Shown: positions 11,002 through 24,247, counted from the stretch's first letter. The stretch is DNA of 64,000 nucleotides from Neocallimastix lanati (nom. inval.) (GCA_016946835.1 JACVTC010000213.1:123622-187621), one strand, 5' to 3'. Notes: a model not told the origin generated them from the letters alone. Program-made: numbers and translations.

Positions 11002-11880
11002 AAGGAACTACTAGAGTTCTTTGGAACCGAGATAAACCACTCTACAACTAGCCACCATTAAACAGTAGGCAAATCGAAAGGAATAATGCCTACGTAGAAA
11101 CTTACTTACGGTGCTTTGTTGGAATCTATGACGATGAAAGCTGGATGGACTACTTATTATTTGCAGAATTCTACTATAACAATTCTTACCACCCTTCTCC
11201 CCAGCAATTTCCATTCCTTGACTTGTATAACTACCAGATTCACAACTCCCCAAAGACAGCATACTTAATGCACTCGTTAGGCGAGGGAAGATCATTGATA
11301 GTTTTGCTCACAACTTATGAAATCTCAAGCATATACTAGAAATAACTCAAACTAGATACCTGGACAATATGGATAAAATTAAAGCCGATAACTACTCCAG
11401 AGTAAATTGTTATATAAAGTTTAGTTGAAAAAGCCAGAGAACTACGACGCGACATTTTTTACAAACTAACCACCAAGACAGTACGGGCCATTCAAAGTAA
11501 TAGGTGTCGACGAGGAAAAGAAAAGCTACAAGTTGGATATTAGTCATTCACTATTCCCAAGCATGTACCCAGTATCCTATATAAGTGAGTTAAAACCATA
11601 TTATAAGCTGCATAAAACATTAGTACCGGCACCTACTGGCAATCAATATATATCCTAGGTTTAAAAAAAACATCAAAGACAGTACCAATACTTAGTATCC
11701 TATAAGAATGATAAACAAGAGTGGCACAACGCCGACGTGATCGACAACTATTTTCACTATGAAGAATCGATGGAGGATTACCAAGATTTTTGTTATAGCC
11801 AGTTTATTGCTAACGTCGTCAACCATTAGTAGCTTGCTCCTTGGGAGAGACCTTGTAACAGATACATGGTAATATAAGGC
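11002..11880 (+). pseudogene. Gypsy integrase core, 3' part and tail (family G2)
   Basis: This continues the integrase cut at 10297. It reads KELLEFFGTEINHSTTSHH, then a stop and a one-base slip, then the conserved E-R-N-N segment carrying the catalytic Glu and an open stretch with WMDYLLFAEFYYNNSYHPS (ends about 11336). Further islands to 11830 include GPFKVIGVDEEKK and VSYISELKPYYKL, which are integrase tail modules, and a divergent chromodomain-like YLVSYKNDKQEWHNADVID. The relative at 15865-16440 shares both the core end and the FKVIGIDEAKK module. Several stops make it non-functional. Confidence 0.8.
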
Positions 11881-12200
11881 CTATCCAATGATGGTCTTTT
11901 GGTTACGTAACGTATCTATAAACAGTTAGCAATTTTTAGCATATCAAATTAAATCTTTACTCAATTTCGTACATTAAATTTTATTATATTTTATAGTTTA
12001 TTCTATTATGATTTATATAGTTATAGTTAGTTAATTAAATAATTAGTTTATCATGTTAAATTAGTTAATTTACCAATCATTCATTCATTTACATGTATAA
12101 AATAATTGTACTTGTAAAGGTAACGCACTAGCATTACTATTAATATAAATTGTTAAATAATTATTAATATTAAATAAATAATACTATTTATTAAAAATAA
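11881..12200. other. AT-rich intergenic stretch
   Basis: No gene is seen. It probably marks the 3' end of the gypsy fragment on its left. Confidence 0.35.
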
Positions 12201-12204
12201 ATAT

Positions 12205-12400
12205 TGACAACTAGTGTAAGCTCAGTAACTATTAACGAATATAGTTATAAAGTGCTGTTCTATATTCTTAGGTGTATAAAGTTAATAATTTTTAGTAAAT
12301 TTAGTGTTTATTTTAGCAACTCGAATAGAGAGGTGTTAAATTATCTTAGTCATGCTATATTTTTTTGGTTTGGTTTAAGAGAAAGGTTATTGTTTAAGTT
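12205..12400 (-). repeat. LTR fragment (family shared with 21.9 kb)
   Basis: The reverse complement of this stretch matches 21960-22110. Shared words in order are ACTAAGATAA, TTAACACCTCTCTATTCG, AAAATAAACACTA, AAGAATATAG and GCACTTTATAACTA. The small open frame across it is not a gene. It is read as an LTR relic because of the gypsy gag lying beside each copy. Confidence 0.6.
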
Positions 12401-13150
12401 GTATACAGATTCTCAAATTTTGGTTAAATCGATCAGGTCAAGATGTTTGTATTAATTATAACAATTAATTAAATTAAATATTTAATAACACAAACAAAGT
12501 TTTATAATTAAGAGTTCATTCTTTAAGATTTTTGTTTTATTAGAATTGAATTTAATAACTAAATTAAATTTCAATTGACCTATTAGTGAATTTTAATTCT
12601 AAATCCACCAGTATTCGTGACAAGACTTTGTTTAATCTTTTATTCGTTATATTAGTTACATTAAACATATCATATCTTTTGCAATCGTTATAGCTATCAA
12701 TGTGATTCAATAGTACATGCTTGTACTATTGTACTTGTTGTCAACAGTTCGAAAATTACTTTTACTCTTTCCTGATTATAATTTATTTAAATTAATAATT
12801 TTCATTCATTGAATAAAATTTATCTAATTCATTAAAGTATATTCATTTAATTAGGGCATAATTATTTATTTAAAATAATAATTAAACAATTTGTATTTTA
12901 ATAATTTAGCCAATCATCTAGTAATTAGAATAGTTTTTATGAATATATTATATATTATTTTTATTTTAACTCTGAGTTGATACTAAAAACAACAAATAAT
13001 AATAAATAAAATAATATAAACCATAAATAAATAAAACAATATTTTTTAAATAAAGTGTATTATTTAAAATAAGTGGATGATATTAAGTTTTAAATAAATA
13101 TTCTTATCTTTTTATTTATTATTAATTCCTATAACAACCTAGTGGAATTA
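12401..13150. other. AT-rich stretch without a gene
   Basis: No coding signal. A somewhat GC-richer patch at 12590-12770 has no recognisable product. Confidence 0.35.
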
Positions 13151-14465
13151 ACCTCCAATTCGTTAAATTAATAAAGATTTGGACAAATAATTTGGTGAAT
13201 TTGAGAAAAGAGTTGAAGATGAGACTTGAAGTCATGCCTGTGTGAATGAACTTCGTAGGGTGGAATAATTCCTGAAATTATAGATATCCTAGGGAAAATG
13301 GAAATAAGCAGCTGTGAATTAAGAGATATATTAGATAAAATTCTACACGGATAAGAACCAGGTAAAATGGTAGAGATTCCAGTATGACCTTGAGGATAAA
13401 GGTTTGAAATTAATAATAATGAATAAATCTTGGATACAAACAAAGAGAAAGAAAAAAGGAACCTCAAAGAATTTGAAGAAAAGATTGAAAATAAATCGCA
13501 ATAAATCAAACCCAACAAAAAGAGATTGAAAAATTAAATTAATTAGCTAGGGGAACTCAAGGAAATGGTCAGTCAACATCTAGTAAAATCATTCTACCAC
13601 ATATTAATATAGGTAGATACCAACTAAAAATGCAGTACCAACCAACACTTTACAAAAGGCACTATTATAGATGTAGTAATGAACGTTTAGTAACCCGCAG
13701 AGTACGAAAGAGATATTCTAATGTTTAATTGTGAAACAGGGAATATAGAATCGTTTATAGATAGGATGAATAATTACTTTGATAGATTCAAGAAATTATA
13801 CTAACCTGACCCTACTGTAATGATGTATTTAGTAGAGTACTACTTTCAAAGAACTGCGAAAAAGTGGTAACAAATGAATGAATGAGATATTTTAGAAATG
13901 TAATAACCCGCAATCACAGTAATTAATGGTTAAGTTGTAACATGAGTTAAAGAGTGAGTGAACTTTAGAGGTGGTAAAGACTGCGATGTTAAATATTAGA
14001 CATGATTGGGGAAAGACTTATCAATACTTTCCGAGTTCAATGGATTAGATAGAACTTCACTGCTTAATGACAAAATAAATATATTTCTATTAAAACAGGT
14101 ATAGTCATTCAAGAGGATTCTGTCATGTAAACAATTAGAAAAGTGATGCTGGAAAAATTACTGTCCATTAAAGAAGTAATAGATATTTACTGATGAGACT
14201 TAACGGAATCCTTTAATTAGGAAATTACTGAGACATTACTTGAAAATAGATTTTATATTTGCAAGATAGAACTCGAGTCTGATGCACAACTTTATAAAGG
14301 CGCAATTCACTCTTCTAGCTCTTAGGAAGAAAAGGTTTTAAAGAAATTTATAAACAAGAATTTGGATAAGGGATTTATTCTTAAGTCAGAACGAAGGTAG
14401 ATAACTTTGTGTTATACATGTCAAAAAAATCATGTGAAATACTATGAATGTACTTCAAAAAGTTA
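13151..14465 (+). pseudogene. Gypsy gag remnant (family G2)
   Basis: This plus-strand gag is broken by many stops. The central island (about 13700-13880) reads ERDILMFNCETGNIESFIDR and continues through a capsid-like block to a TAKKW motif. It corresponds residue for residue with the better-preserved gag at 20479-20769. Near 14411-14455 the segment CYTCQKNHVKYYEC is a degraded C-C-H-C zinc knuckle of the nucleocapsid, with spacing one residue off the canonical form. Gag packages the element RNA into cytoplasmic particles. The N-terminal part from 13151 is assigned only by position. Confidence 0.72.
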
Positions 14466-15184
14466 AATGGACCAAACAAAGTATTTATTTTATTATGAGA
14501 ATTACTAAAGTTTTTGAGTCTATGAAAAAAGCTTGGTAGTGACTTGTTACATTCATTGATCTCTTTCAAAGAATTCTAACACTTCCTTCCATACTTGACT
14601 TTTGAATTGTGTTCTTCGATTTGTTATTATTATTTTTCTGAACCTTAAAATTTAAATATATACATTAGGAACGCTTTCGTTGTTTTGATTTATTTAGTCA
14701 AATATTTGAATTCAGTTAGGTAAATAATCATAGTTAATTTATCGTTTCAAATCAAAATGTAACCAATCCTTTTTGTTTCTCATGAAAATCCCATTGCTAT
14801 TCTAACTCTACTCTTTACTGGTAAGTTGGTTATAAAATATAAATGTACCTCCAGTCAAATTAGTTCAGCGATTGGTACTCTAAATGCAATACCATATTCT
14901 TTGGGCCTTTCATCTTTTTGAAAAGCTCATATTTTACAAGCTTTAACATTGCATGAAATATCTTTCCTTTTCTATTACTAATTGAAATTATGAGGAACTA
15001 AGTCTGTGGTTTTGTCTTTCTAAGTGGCCAATTTTGAGTTGTGATTTAATTATATTATTGTTTTCTTAAATAATGTTCTGGGTTTTCTTTTCTTAATGGA
15101 AGACCATATATTTCAAGTTACTGCTTCTTATTGCAGTTGTTTATGTTTCTTTCAGCTAAAATTTTAATTATCTTTTTAACAATC
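14466..15184. other. Unassigned former coding-like DNA
   Basis: Base composition is less AT-biased than the surrounding spacer, like that of nearby transposon remnants. No motif could be recognised on either strand. It sits where protease and the start of pol would lie in a plus-strand G2 element, so it is probably decayed pol. Confidence 0.3.
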
Positions 15185-15855
15185 ATATCTTATTATTAAG
15201 CTTATTTGATATCCTCTACGAAATTAGTAGCTAGAGCTTGGTAATTGGTATCTCTACCAATTTTTTTCTATAAGTTAGCCTGATAAGGTCTTAAGAGAAT
15301 ATCCTTGTCGAAACCTATACTTTCTGTCTTCTCAGTCTAAATAGCATTGTCTTTATCATTCTTTTTCCCTGGTGTATGTACTATTTCGAAAAATATATTG
15401 CAAACAACTCTTGTCAACTGATTTGCTAAGGAGTTAGTAATTATGGTTTAATAATGATAACTGTTTTTCTTTGATTACTCTAAACTATGCTTTTATGCTT
15501 CACAACTTGAAGCAAATGTTGCAATTCTGTAAATGCGGATTTATTAACTAGCAAATCTTTTAAACTACAATTTATATTCAATTAGTTTCTTTAGTATTGT
15601 TCAAACATATTGCATATTTCCTCCTGCGTTTTAGAGTAGACTATTATATCATCTAAACGAACTTGGCTGTACTTTTCAATATCATTTCTAAAAATATCGT
15701 TCATGAAACTTTAGAACACCGCATGTGTATTAGTAAATCTAAAAGCAAAAAATACTAAAAATAACTATTTTTAATGTTGAAAGCTATCTTGTATTCATCA
15801 CATTATAGTATTCGCACTAGGTTATAAAAAGATTTAAGGTTAAATTTAAAAACAC
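15185..15855 (-). pseudogene. Gypsy RT/RNase H remnant (family G2)
   Basis: The minus strand parallels the RNase H and linker region seen at 1-426, with matching nucleotide blocks such as the complement of ATCCTCTACGAAATTAGTAG and the LTP-x-Q, DAL-like region. It continues upstream into an RT catalytic region with a V-x-L-D-D-I-I-V-like reading near 15650. Stops and indels are frequent. It abuts a plus-strand integrase of the same family at about 15860, so the element is rearranged rather than simply degraded. Confidence 0.65.
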
Positions 15856-15864
15856 TACAGCTGT

Positions 15865-16440
15865 AGGCCAAGTGGAATCATGTTTAAGATGCTTTATTGA
15901 TACTTAATACAATGAAAATAAAATGAATTACTTGTTCTTATCAGAGCTTTGCAATAATAATTTTATTCATACATCTACCCAAAAAATTTCCATTCCTCAC
16001 ACTATATAATAACAAAATTAACAAATCGCCTACTATATATTCATTAGGCAAAACAAAAATTCTTCATAATTTTGCACACAATCCAGGAAAGCTCAAACAT
16101 ATCTTTGAGATATCACAAACAAGATAACTAGAAAATATGGACAAAATTGGCATATAATTGTCCTATATACATATTGTTGGACAAAGTACCATTAAAGGAA
16201 TTAGAGAACGACAATGCACTATTGTTTTATAAATCACCTACTAGGAAGTTTGGAACTTTTAAGGTGATAGGTATTGATGAAGCGAAAAAGACTACAGTCT
16301 GGGTATTATTTACTCTCCTTTTCTCAAAATGGTCCTAGTATTCCATGTTAATGCCCTGAAACCATACTATAAGCTATCATAATTTTAATTGCAGATCCCA
16401 CAGGGAATAGAACTAACCCTAACCCATGGCTTTAATTTAC
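15865..16440 (+). pseudogene. Gypsy integrase remnant (family G2)
   Basis: Plus-strand islands read VGQVESCLRCFIDTYNENK, NYLFLSELCNNNF and, at 16225-16300, RKFGTFKVIGIDEAKK. They align with the core end and tail of the integrase at 11002-11640. The catalytic Glu is kept in V-E-S context. The open frame at 16147-16338 is a fragment with an accidental Met. It lies head-on to the minus-strand RT/RNase H at 15185-15855. Confidence 0.7.
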
Positions 16441-18394
16441 ACACTTTCCAAATTTATAATTATTTTAATTCAATATAGCCATATTATTATGGAAACTTCT
16501 ATTAATTCTTCGGTAAGAAATTCCGTAACTGTCAAAATATAAGATTAGGTTTAAATTATATTGTACAATAATGTTTTTATGTATTATAAATATTATGTAC
16601 TATAATACATTATAATTATAATAATATTGCATATAAAAAATTTCATAAAAAATATCTTTATTAAAAAAATAGTATTTCAACAGATTAAGAATTTCATTTA
16701 CTCAAAAGTTAAGTATTTCTTTATAAATATTAATTACTTAATAATATAATATTATTCTAAATAAACAAAATATTTAACATATTTATACTAATTATACTCA
16801 ATAACAAGTAAAATATCTATTACATATTTAATAAATATATAAGTACCTATACTAATTATACAAAGTTAAGTAATTTATTTATCATTTAATAGCTTTTAAA
16901 TTTATTAAATAAAATAATGGTTCAATATACTAAATTATTAATTTATTTAACTAATATTATATAATATATATATTTTCTATTCGAGATAAATATTAAACTA
17001 TTTGCATATATATTATCACCACTTTTACACATACACACCATTTATATAAAGTAGGGTTAACTGTAAAAATAAATTTTCCCCATATTTATTGTAATAAATA
17101 ATAATATATTAAAATCGAAAAATGAATAAAATTAAAAACATATAATTAATAAATACTAAAAATATAAATATAGACATCAGCTTAAAATAAAGTTGAAATT
17201 ATAAAATACTAATATCAGCTATATATAAAGCTAAAACCAGATATATGATACATATAAAAAATGAATAAACCTGTGTTTATAAATGAAGAAATTCATAATA
17301 TATCATTTAAAGAACAAAGAAAAATAATATTTATGAAAGAATATTAATGAAAGTTATGTATACAATACAAAACAATTCACCAAGAAAATAAAGTAGTATA
17401 TTTAACCTGAAATAAACTATAAAAAATACAATAATAAAAATTGGATATTTATATTTACTGAATAATATAAACCACAACTTATAATTAACTATATAAAAAC
17501 ATCATTAATTATTAATAATTGACTTATACAAATAAACTATTAAAATAATTAAGTTAAAAATAAAATTTTTAATGAAATTCACGAATTTTACAAATAATAA
17601 AAATTTTAAAACAAAAAATAATATATTATAATTAAAATAAATTTAAATTTAAACCAAAATTAAAATTAAATTAAATTATAACTAAACTTTTTTGCAACTT
17701 ATTAAAAATTTATATATAAATATAAATTAGACAATTTAACAATATAAATAAATTCCTATTTAAAAATATTTTTACTTAAAATTTCCAATTTTTTAAAAAA
17801 TAGGAAATTATTATATTTTTACAATTTATTAATAACAATAAAGGAAAATTTATTATTATAACTTATAATTTCCAATTTTTTTCCATAAATACACTTTTTT
17901 TATTATTTACTTAAATTCTATTTTCAATTCAATATAAAATAATATTATTAACTCATAAATATTAAATTATTTAAAATTAAATCAATTTACTTCTTTTTAT
18001 TTATTAATTAACTAAAAATAAAAAAGTCAAGAAAAAGAAACTAAACTTCTGCCCAAGGAAATAGTCAAGTAAATACTCAAAGAAATATCCAAAGTACTTC
18101 TATCTTTCCGCAGTCATCAAATCTTAGTCAAAACCATACGGGCAACCAATAAATTAATTTACATCCAAGAATCAATGGAATAGTATTTAACTACTTGGAA
18201 TGTTTAATCACACTGTATCCTTAAATACGTCAAACTACTTGAGATGAAGAATTAATATGCTGTATCTTCTTGACATTAACAACTTAGTGAATTACGTTTC
18301 ATCAAAAAAGATTCAAAATTATAAGAATAATAAAATTAAATATAACCCAAAATTATATAACAGAAAAATTCGACAAATTAGTTGTATATCCCTA
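16441..18394. other. Long AT-rich stretch without a gene
   Basis: About 2 kb with no ORF of note and no recognised repeat. The part at 18020-18300 is slightly GC-richer and may be old gag-like sequence, but no motif was read. Confidence 0.4.
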
Positions 18395-18850
18395 TTGACA
18401 ACAGTTTTTCTAGCCTCACTTTCTTGATTGTCTCTGGTACAGAATCCACTTGGGTTATCATAACTAAGTGATCTTTTTTCTGGCTATCTTTTGGTTTAAC
18501 TTTTTCTGTAGGGTTTTTGTTAACTTTAATCTCTTTTAGATTTTATCTTTTTGTACTTTGAACCAATCTGCCCATCTATCGTAATCTACTAAATAATGTA
18601 GTAACCTAACGTATATTCTATTCTTCTTTCATGGTAGAATTGCCTAGTTAAATAATATACCTTGTCTTTTAATTTTTGGTTATCTATCACCAGATTAATA
18701 ATCTTAGTAATTTTAGCTGTAAGTTGAATCTCCTTTTTCACATCTGTATTTTCATCTTTTTGTACTTGTACAATGTAGATATTATCACCTTCACACTCTC
18801 CTAGTGAATCTACATCTCGTTACTCTGGCCTTTCATCATCAATCTTGTTG
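18395..18850 (-). pseudogene. Unrecognised pol-like fragment
   Basis: On the minus strand this gives an acidic then Lys-rich reading with islands GECEGDNIYIVQVQKDEN, KLKDKVYYLTRQFYHERR and DSVPETIKKVRLEKTVV, separated by stops. Codon composition matches the adjacent gypsy gag/protease on the same strand (19635-21230). It lies 3' of that protease, where the spacer ahead of RT would be. The product is not identified with confidence. Confidence 0.4.
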
Positions 18851-19600
18851 TAAAGAGTTTAGAAAAAACAGATTACAAATAACAAAATACACAAAACAGT
18901 TTAATACACGTAATAAAAAATTCTTTTTTTAATAAACAATCTTTTATTAATTTTAAAAATAAATCTCTTATTATTATTAACTATTTGATAGTCAATAACT
19001 AATACATCGATTTAATTATAGAAATTTACCAGTATTTAAAATTTTTATGATTATATTATAATATACTATTTCTATCTAATTTATATATTTTACTATATAT
19101 TTATAAACAAAGTAATTTTCAGTAATTTTATTAAATAAAAACTAACTAAAACTATACAATAAAATAAACTTTCAATTTATTTCTAATAATAATCAAATTC
19201 AATAAGAGCTCATTTATTATCTATTTATTATATAAATTTAATTAATACTAATGTTTATATATTTACAATTCAAAACTATTTTTATAAACTATTCCGAAAT
19301 TAATTTTAAAGTATTGTAAACTAACTAAATTAAATTAACTAAGTTAAATAGATTAACTATTTTAAATAAACTAAACTAAATCAACTAACTTAAATAAATT
19401 ATTTAAATTAAATTTATTATCCAAAATTATTTAAATATTAATTTTTCCTTTATGAAAAGTTTACATAAATTTATTATTAATTTTCATATACGTAAATCAT
19501 AAATTTATGTAATCTTATTATATTAATTAATTATGTAATAATTAATTATTAAAGATTTTAACAATGAATCTTGAACCTAATATAATTGTTCTGGACATAG
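18851..19600. other. AT-rich stretch without a gene
   Basis: No coding region. It separates the pol-like fragment from the protease on the same strand and may be an insertion. No target duplication was found. Confidence 0.35.
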
Positions 19601-19634
19601 CCTCGGCTAGCCAATATTTAGTGTTAAAGTCATA

Positions 19635-19910
19635 TCATTTGACTTTACCAGTACTCTCTTCGACCAGCTTGACTTTTATCTTGAACTCTTCCGATCCTTG
19701 CGGTATCAGCTCTTTACCAGCGGAAGTAATAAGCATTAAAGGACGGTCTTCTATCTTGAATCCCATTTCCTTAGCTAACTGCGGGTGAATCATGTTGATC
19801 TGTAATCCAGTATTGTACAGCACATTTAAATTTTTGAGCTCCTCTTGGGTACGAAAATTGCTTATTTTGGCCTCAGGAACAAATTCTTTGTACTCAGACC
19901 CATTTAGCAT
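19635..19910 (-). pseudogene. Gypsy aspartic protease (family G2), active site lost
   Basis: The reading VLYNTGLQINMIHPQLAKEM is the active-site region of a gypsy retropepsin, which needs D-T/S-G. Here the catalytic Asp is Asn (N-T-G), consistent with a single GAT-to-AAT change. After the active site come the flexible strand (LITSAGKELIP) and a charged tail. The protease would mature Gag-Pol. The apparent start Met is internal, because the frame continues from gag upstream through an interrupted region. Confidence 0.8.
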
Positions 19911-21230
19911 CAGTAGTACTGTCTTAAGGATTGGATTGTTGCTGCTTGTATAGAAGTTCTTATAGTAGTTTTGTCTTTCGCTTTGTCTCGTACCATCATC
20001 TTTACTACCGTTGTGGTTGTTATTATCTCTTTAATTTTTATAATAATTATTTTGTTTAGTTGAATCTCTTCTACTGAAATATCTTTTATCGCCTCAGGGA
20101 TTGTCGCTGTTCCTCCTTCTCTTATCTTCTATATCTTTGGACGTTCTTCGCGAGTTTATCATTCCTAGCACATCTATGATGGCTATCTTCCGTTCGCGAT
20201 TATACTCATATTTTTCTAAGTAATCGTCTTTGTAATCCACGGAGAATGTATCTCAAATTCTTAGACATATAATATAATCTTCTAAGGTTTGTTTTTAGGC
20301 AGCTAGGTCATAAAAGGCTTCCTGAATCGAAGGCCTTACTTGTACTAGTAGTAGTATCTTAGTTTCATCTGACAGTTGAAGTATTCTTCTTAACAGGTTG
20401 AACTCTGAGAGATATTCGTAAGCTTTACCCTATTCATGCCTAAGTTTGAGCATGGCAGTTTTTACCTCTTCTAGTTCGCTAGCTTTTGAATTCTTTCAGC
20501 AACCTGTCCATCAATCTTTGCAGTTGCGGATCATCTCTCTGCTTGAACACTTCGTCAATCTGGTACCACTTTTTCGCAGTTCCATGTAAGTGGTCTTCTA
20601 TGAAATACAACATCGCTGTGGGTTCAGTTTGGTAGTACTTCTGATGTCTACCAAAGTACATTTTTAGCCTATCAATAAACGATTCTACGTCCTCTGTTTC
20701 AACATTGAACATTGGGATGTCTCTTTCGTACTCCATAGGATATGCATCTGTCATTACCACGTCTTCCATAGCGCTCCTTGTAGGTATAGGCGACGTAGGA
20801 TGGTAATAAGTCCTATATCTCGCTTTTTTGTATCTATATGTAGTGAGAAGATCTTACTTGTCGACACTTAAGCATTCCCTTTGAGTTTCCCAAGCTAGTT
20901 TGCCTAAGCACTTGATTTCGTGCTGCTGTGTCTGATTTACAGCCATTAACTTTTCAATCTTTTCTTCGAGCTCTTTGTGATGCACCCCTAACCAGTTTCT
21001 GTCTTGTTCGCTTCAGGCGCCGAAGCTTGTTTGGGTTTTCATGCAGCTATCTTCTCAGGAGTACTGATAGTTTTCTTATCTCCTGTATTCTGACGTCGAG
21101 CTGGAGGAGCTTCAACAGGCGTAGAACTATTTTCTGCGACCACACTACCCACCGAACTTTTTAAGGAACCGCTCTTGGTTTTCCTATTGTTATAGGGTGC
21201 TTTGTTGTTTTTGTTCTTTTTATCTATTTA
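19911..21230 (-). pseudogene. Gypsy gag (family G2)
   Basis: Gag reads on the minus strand from about 21230. A Ser/Pro/Ala-rich N-terminus (SSTPVEAPPARRQNTGDKK) is followed by a predicted coiled coil (HKELEEKIEKL, near 20960). An open capsid block at 20479-20769 includes IPMFNVETEDVESFIDRL and GTAKKWYQ, and an Arg/Asn-rich nucleocapsid region (DKRYFSRRDSTKQNN, near 20050) comes last. It has at least one frameshift in the N-terminal part, a stop replacing a likely Trp at 20094-20096, and another TGA near 21039. It is the best-preserved gag in the window and the reference for the decayed plus-strand copy at 13151-14465. Confidence 0.78.
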
Positions 21231-22270
21231 CTTTTGATATGAATTTATTTATTTTATATGTTTATATTCAATTAAATAATATTTATCTAAATAATTATTA
21301 ATCTGTTCACTTATTTAGTTGATTTTTATCTATTAACTTTATATTTTTTTAAGTATAAATAATAAAAAATAAAATTTTTTTTGAAAAATTAAATGTATAA
21401 AAATTAATAATTTAAATAAATTATTATTTAAAATTTTTCTTTCGATTCCAGAGTCTTTATATATAAAAATTTATATTAAAATGACCACCCGAAAGGCAAG
21501 AGAGGATTTTATTTGATAAAGTACGAAATTTTTATTAAAATCGTTACTTCCTAAAATTTTAAATTTTTAATTTAAATAATAATTTATAATTAAATTATTA
21601 ATAAATAAAATTTCGGATATGAGAAAATTTTTATAAAATTAAATTTTTAAATTTTTGATCAAAATTTTATTTTAAAGCAAAAAATTTTTTTTTTTTAAAT
21701 TATTCGTGACTTGCTCACAATGTATTGTGGTGTAAAAGTTTTGAAACAAATTTTACAAAAAATAAAATAAAAGTTAACAAAGAAAATAAACAACTCTTAA
21801 CTTGATATTAAAAGTTCTAAAAATTATTGTTTTTATTTTAATAAACTATACTATTATATTATTAAATTATTAGCGTTTTTTTTAAAATTATCTATTATTT
21901 ATTATTTAGTTATATAGCGTTACTATTGTAAAAGGTAGGTTTAATGCAACTAAAATAGCGAATAACAAACTAAATAAAAACTAAGATAACTTAACACCTC
22001 TCTATTCGGTTTATTAAAATAAACACTAGAATTAACTATAATTATTTAATCTAAACACTTTAAGAATATAGCGAAGCACTTTATAACTAAGGTTCCTTAT
22101 GAAGTGTTATTCAAGACAAAGGTAAATTACAATAAAATAAAAGTTTTTTATCCAAAGTGATCTTCTTATTACCAAAACAATTGAGACACAAATTCTACAA
22201 TAAAGAATTCCTTATCATTTTTATTGGGTATAGTTTAGATTGGTAATTCCTATAAGATTTTTGATTTAAA
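21231..22270. repeat. AT-rich DNA with LTR fragment
   Basis: No gene. The 21890-22110 part is the plus-strand relative of the LTR fragment at 12205-12400. It lies upstream of the minus-strand gag, as a 5' LTR would. The left part (21360-21720) is simple A/T-rich DNA. Confidence 0.5.
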
Positions 22271-22279
22271 AATAACAAG

Positions 22280-24247
22280 GTAATTAAGAGTAGAACAATG
22301 GAATTTTTTTTAAAAATAGTCCAGCCAATTATTATTTTAACAATGCTTTACAGAAATATCAGATAATAATAAAAACTACCAAAATTAGCTAATTAAAAAT
22401 ACTTTTACTAATGAGTATAAATCTACAATATCAAATCCCAATAATAGTCAACATACAAAGTATCCTATACTCCTGACATTTAATAATTTTAATCCAACAA
22501 CAGATAAAATGAATATCTCAAATAACAATGAAGAACAATCAATAAATCATAGTTCAACAAAAAGAATTTATAAGGATTCTTCAATTTACATATATGAAAA
22601 TCTTAGTGATACACAAATGAAGAAAATGAAAATATCAAAAAATAATCAAAAATATCCTTTAATAAGAGAACCAATCAATTATCAATATATTTTCAATTTA
22701 AAGGACAAAGAAGAATGGTTCAAAGCAGTCAATGAAAAACTTCAAAATATGATCAAACTAAAAGTTTTACACTAATTAAATACTTTCCTAATGATACCAA
22801 CATTATTTCATCCGGGTGGGTCTTCAAACTTAAAAGAAACGCTGATGGAAACATAACCAAAAGAAAGGCAAGACTCGTCACTAGAGGATTTACTCAACAA
22901 GAAGGTATTAATTATTTTGAAATATTTTCACCACCCTTAAGCAAGATTCCTTATGTATTATTACGGCCATAGCAACACAAAAGAATTTTAAAATCAATAA
23001 AATTGATGTTAATTCGCCGTAACAAAATGCCAACTTAATGGAGGATATATATATGAAATCTTCCAAAAGTTATGAATTTAATAAACGCACTTTTTGGAAA
23101 CTCAACAAAGTATTCTAGGCAAAGCATTAAAACAGTCTGGGAAGACGTGGAATGACCAACATAACAATATACTACTGAAGATTAATTTTAAAAGAATGAA
23201 ATGTGACCCATGTCTATACAAAAGGAAAATAAATGTGGAAACATAACATGCATTCTAGCAGTATATTTCGATGATATATTTCTTACCGAAAATGAACAAG
23301 AAATTAACCAAACAACATCTCTAATTAAAAAATATTTTTAAATCAAGGAATTAGGAGATGCAAAATTCATCATAGGTATTAAATTTGAAATATAAAATAA
23401 CAGATATATCCTTCACCAAAATAAATATATAAATGATCTTCTAATAAAATTCAAGGATGAAAATATATATTCCACGAATAATATTAAACGCATTAATAAT
23501 GAAAAACTAAGAATTATATATATAGACAAAACTAAATATAGAAGCGCGATGGGCAAAATACTGTACTTAAGTATTAGTACAAGATCGGATATCATTTATG
23601 CCATAAGAAAAGTAGCAAGAAAAACCAAAGATCCCAATTCAGGAGGTTGGAAAAATATTTTAAAAATTATAAGTTATTTAAAGTTCACAATAAATTTTGG
23701 ATAAAAATTTAATTCAAATTCAAAAATTAAAGCATATTCAGATTCGGACTCTGCAGGGGATAGAGACTCTAAAAAATCTATGACTGGATATAACATTACC
23801 ATTGATGATGCTCTTATCAGTTATTGCTCAAAGCTACAACACTGTGTTTCAACGTCTATAGCAGAAACAGAATATTACAGTTTAAGAGAATGCTTAAAAC
23901 AATATATATGCAATTTAAATTTTTTAAGGGAACTGAATATCAATACTAAAACTATTGAAATTAATGTAGACAATAAAGCTGCAATAATCATTACAACAAG
24001 TGAATTAACAAATCAGAAAACCAAATGCATTAATATTTGCTATCACTATGTAAGGGAATTAATTAAAGAAAATAAAATCGAATTGAGGTATATTAATTCA
24101 AAGCTGAATATTGTCGACGGCCTTACTAAATACTTAAATAATTCATTAATTATAAATTTTAGGTTTCAAATATAATTTAAATTTAATCAATAGCTTAAAA
24201 TATTTTAATTGTACAAATCTACCTTCAAAGTCAGATTTAAGAGGGAG
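22280..24247 (+). pseudogene. Ty1/copia reverse transcriptase-RNase H
   Basis: Plus-strand copia pol. An 88-codon frame at 22509-22775 gives the linker and RT start (NLKDKEEWFKAVNEKLQNM). It is followed, after a frameshift, by the fingers motif WVFKLKRNADGN and RKARLVTRGFTQQEG (22815-22910). The catalytic box reads AVYFDDIFLTENEQEI near 23255. KELGDAKFIIGIKFE-like and SDSDSAGD motifs lead into an open RNase H at 23780-24175 (MTGYNITI, TSIAETEYYS, INVDNKAAI, DGLTKYL). The element ends in a polypurine tract at 24240-24247. The integrase and gag are missing. Multiple stops lie between 22920 and 23640. Confidence 0.88.

Noticed and set aside
11011-11295. 94-codon minus-strand ORF
   Set aside because: It is antisense to a clear gypsy integrase core on the plus strand.
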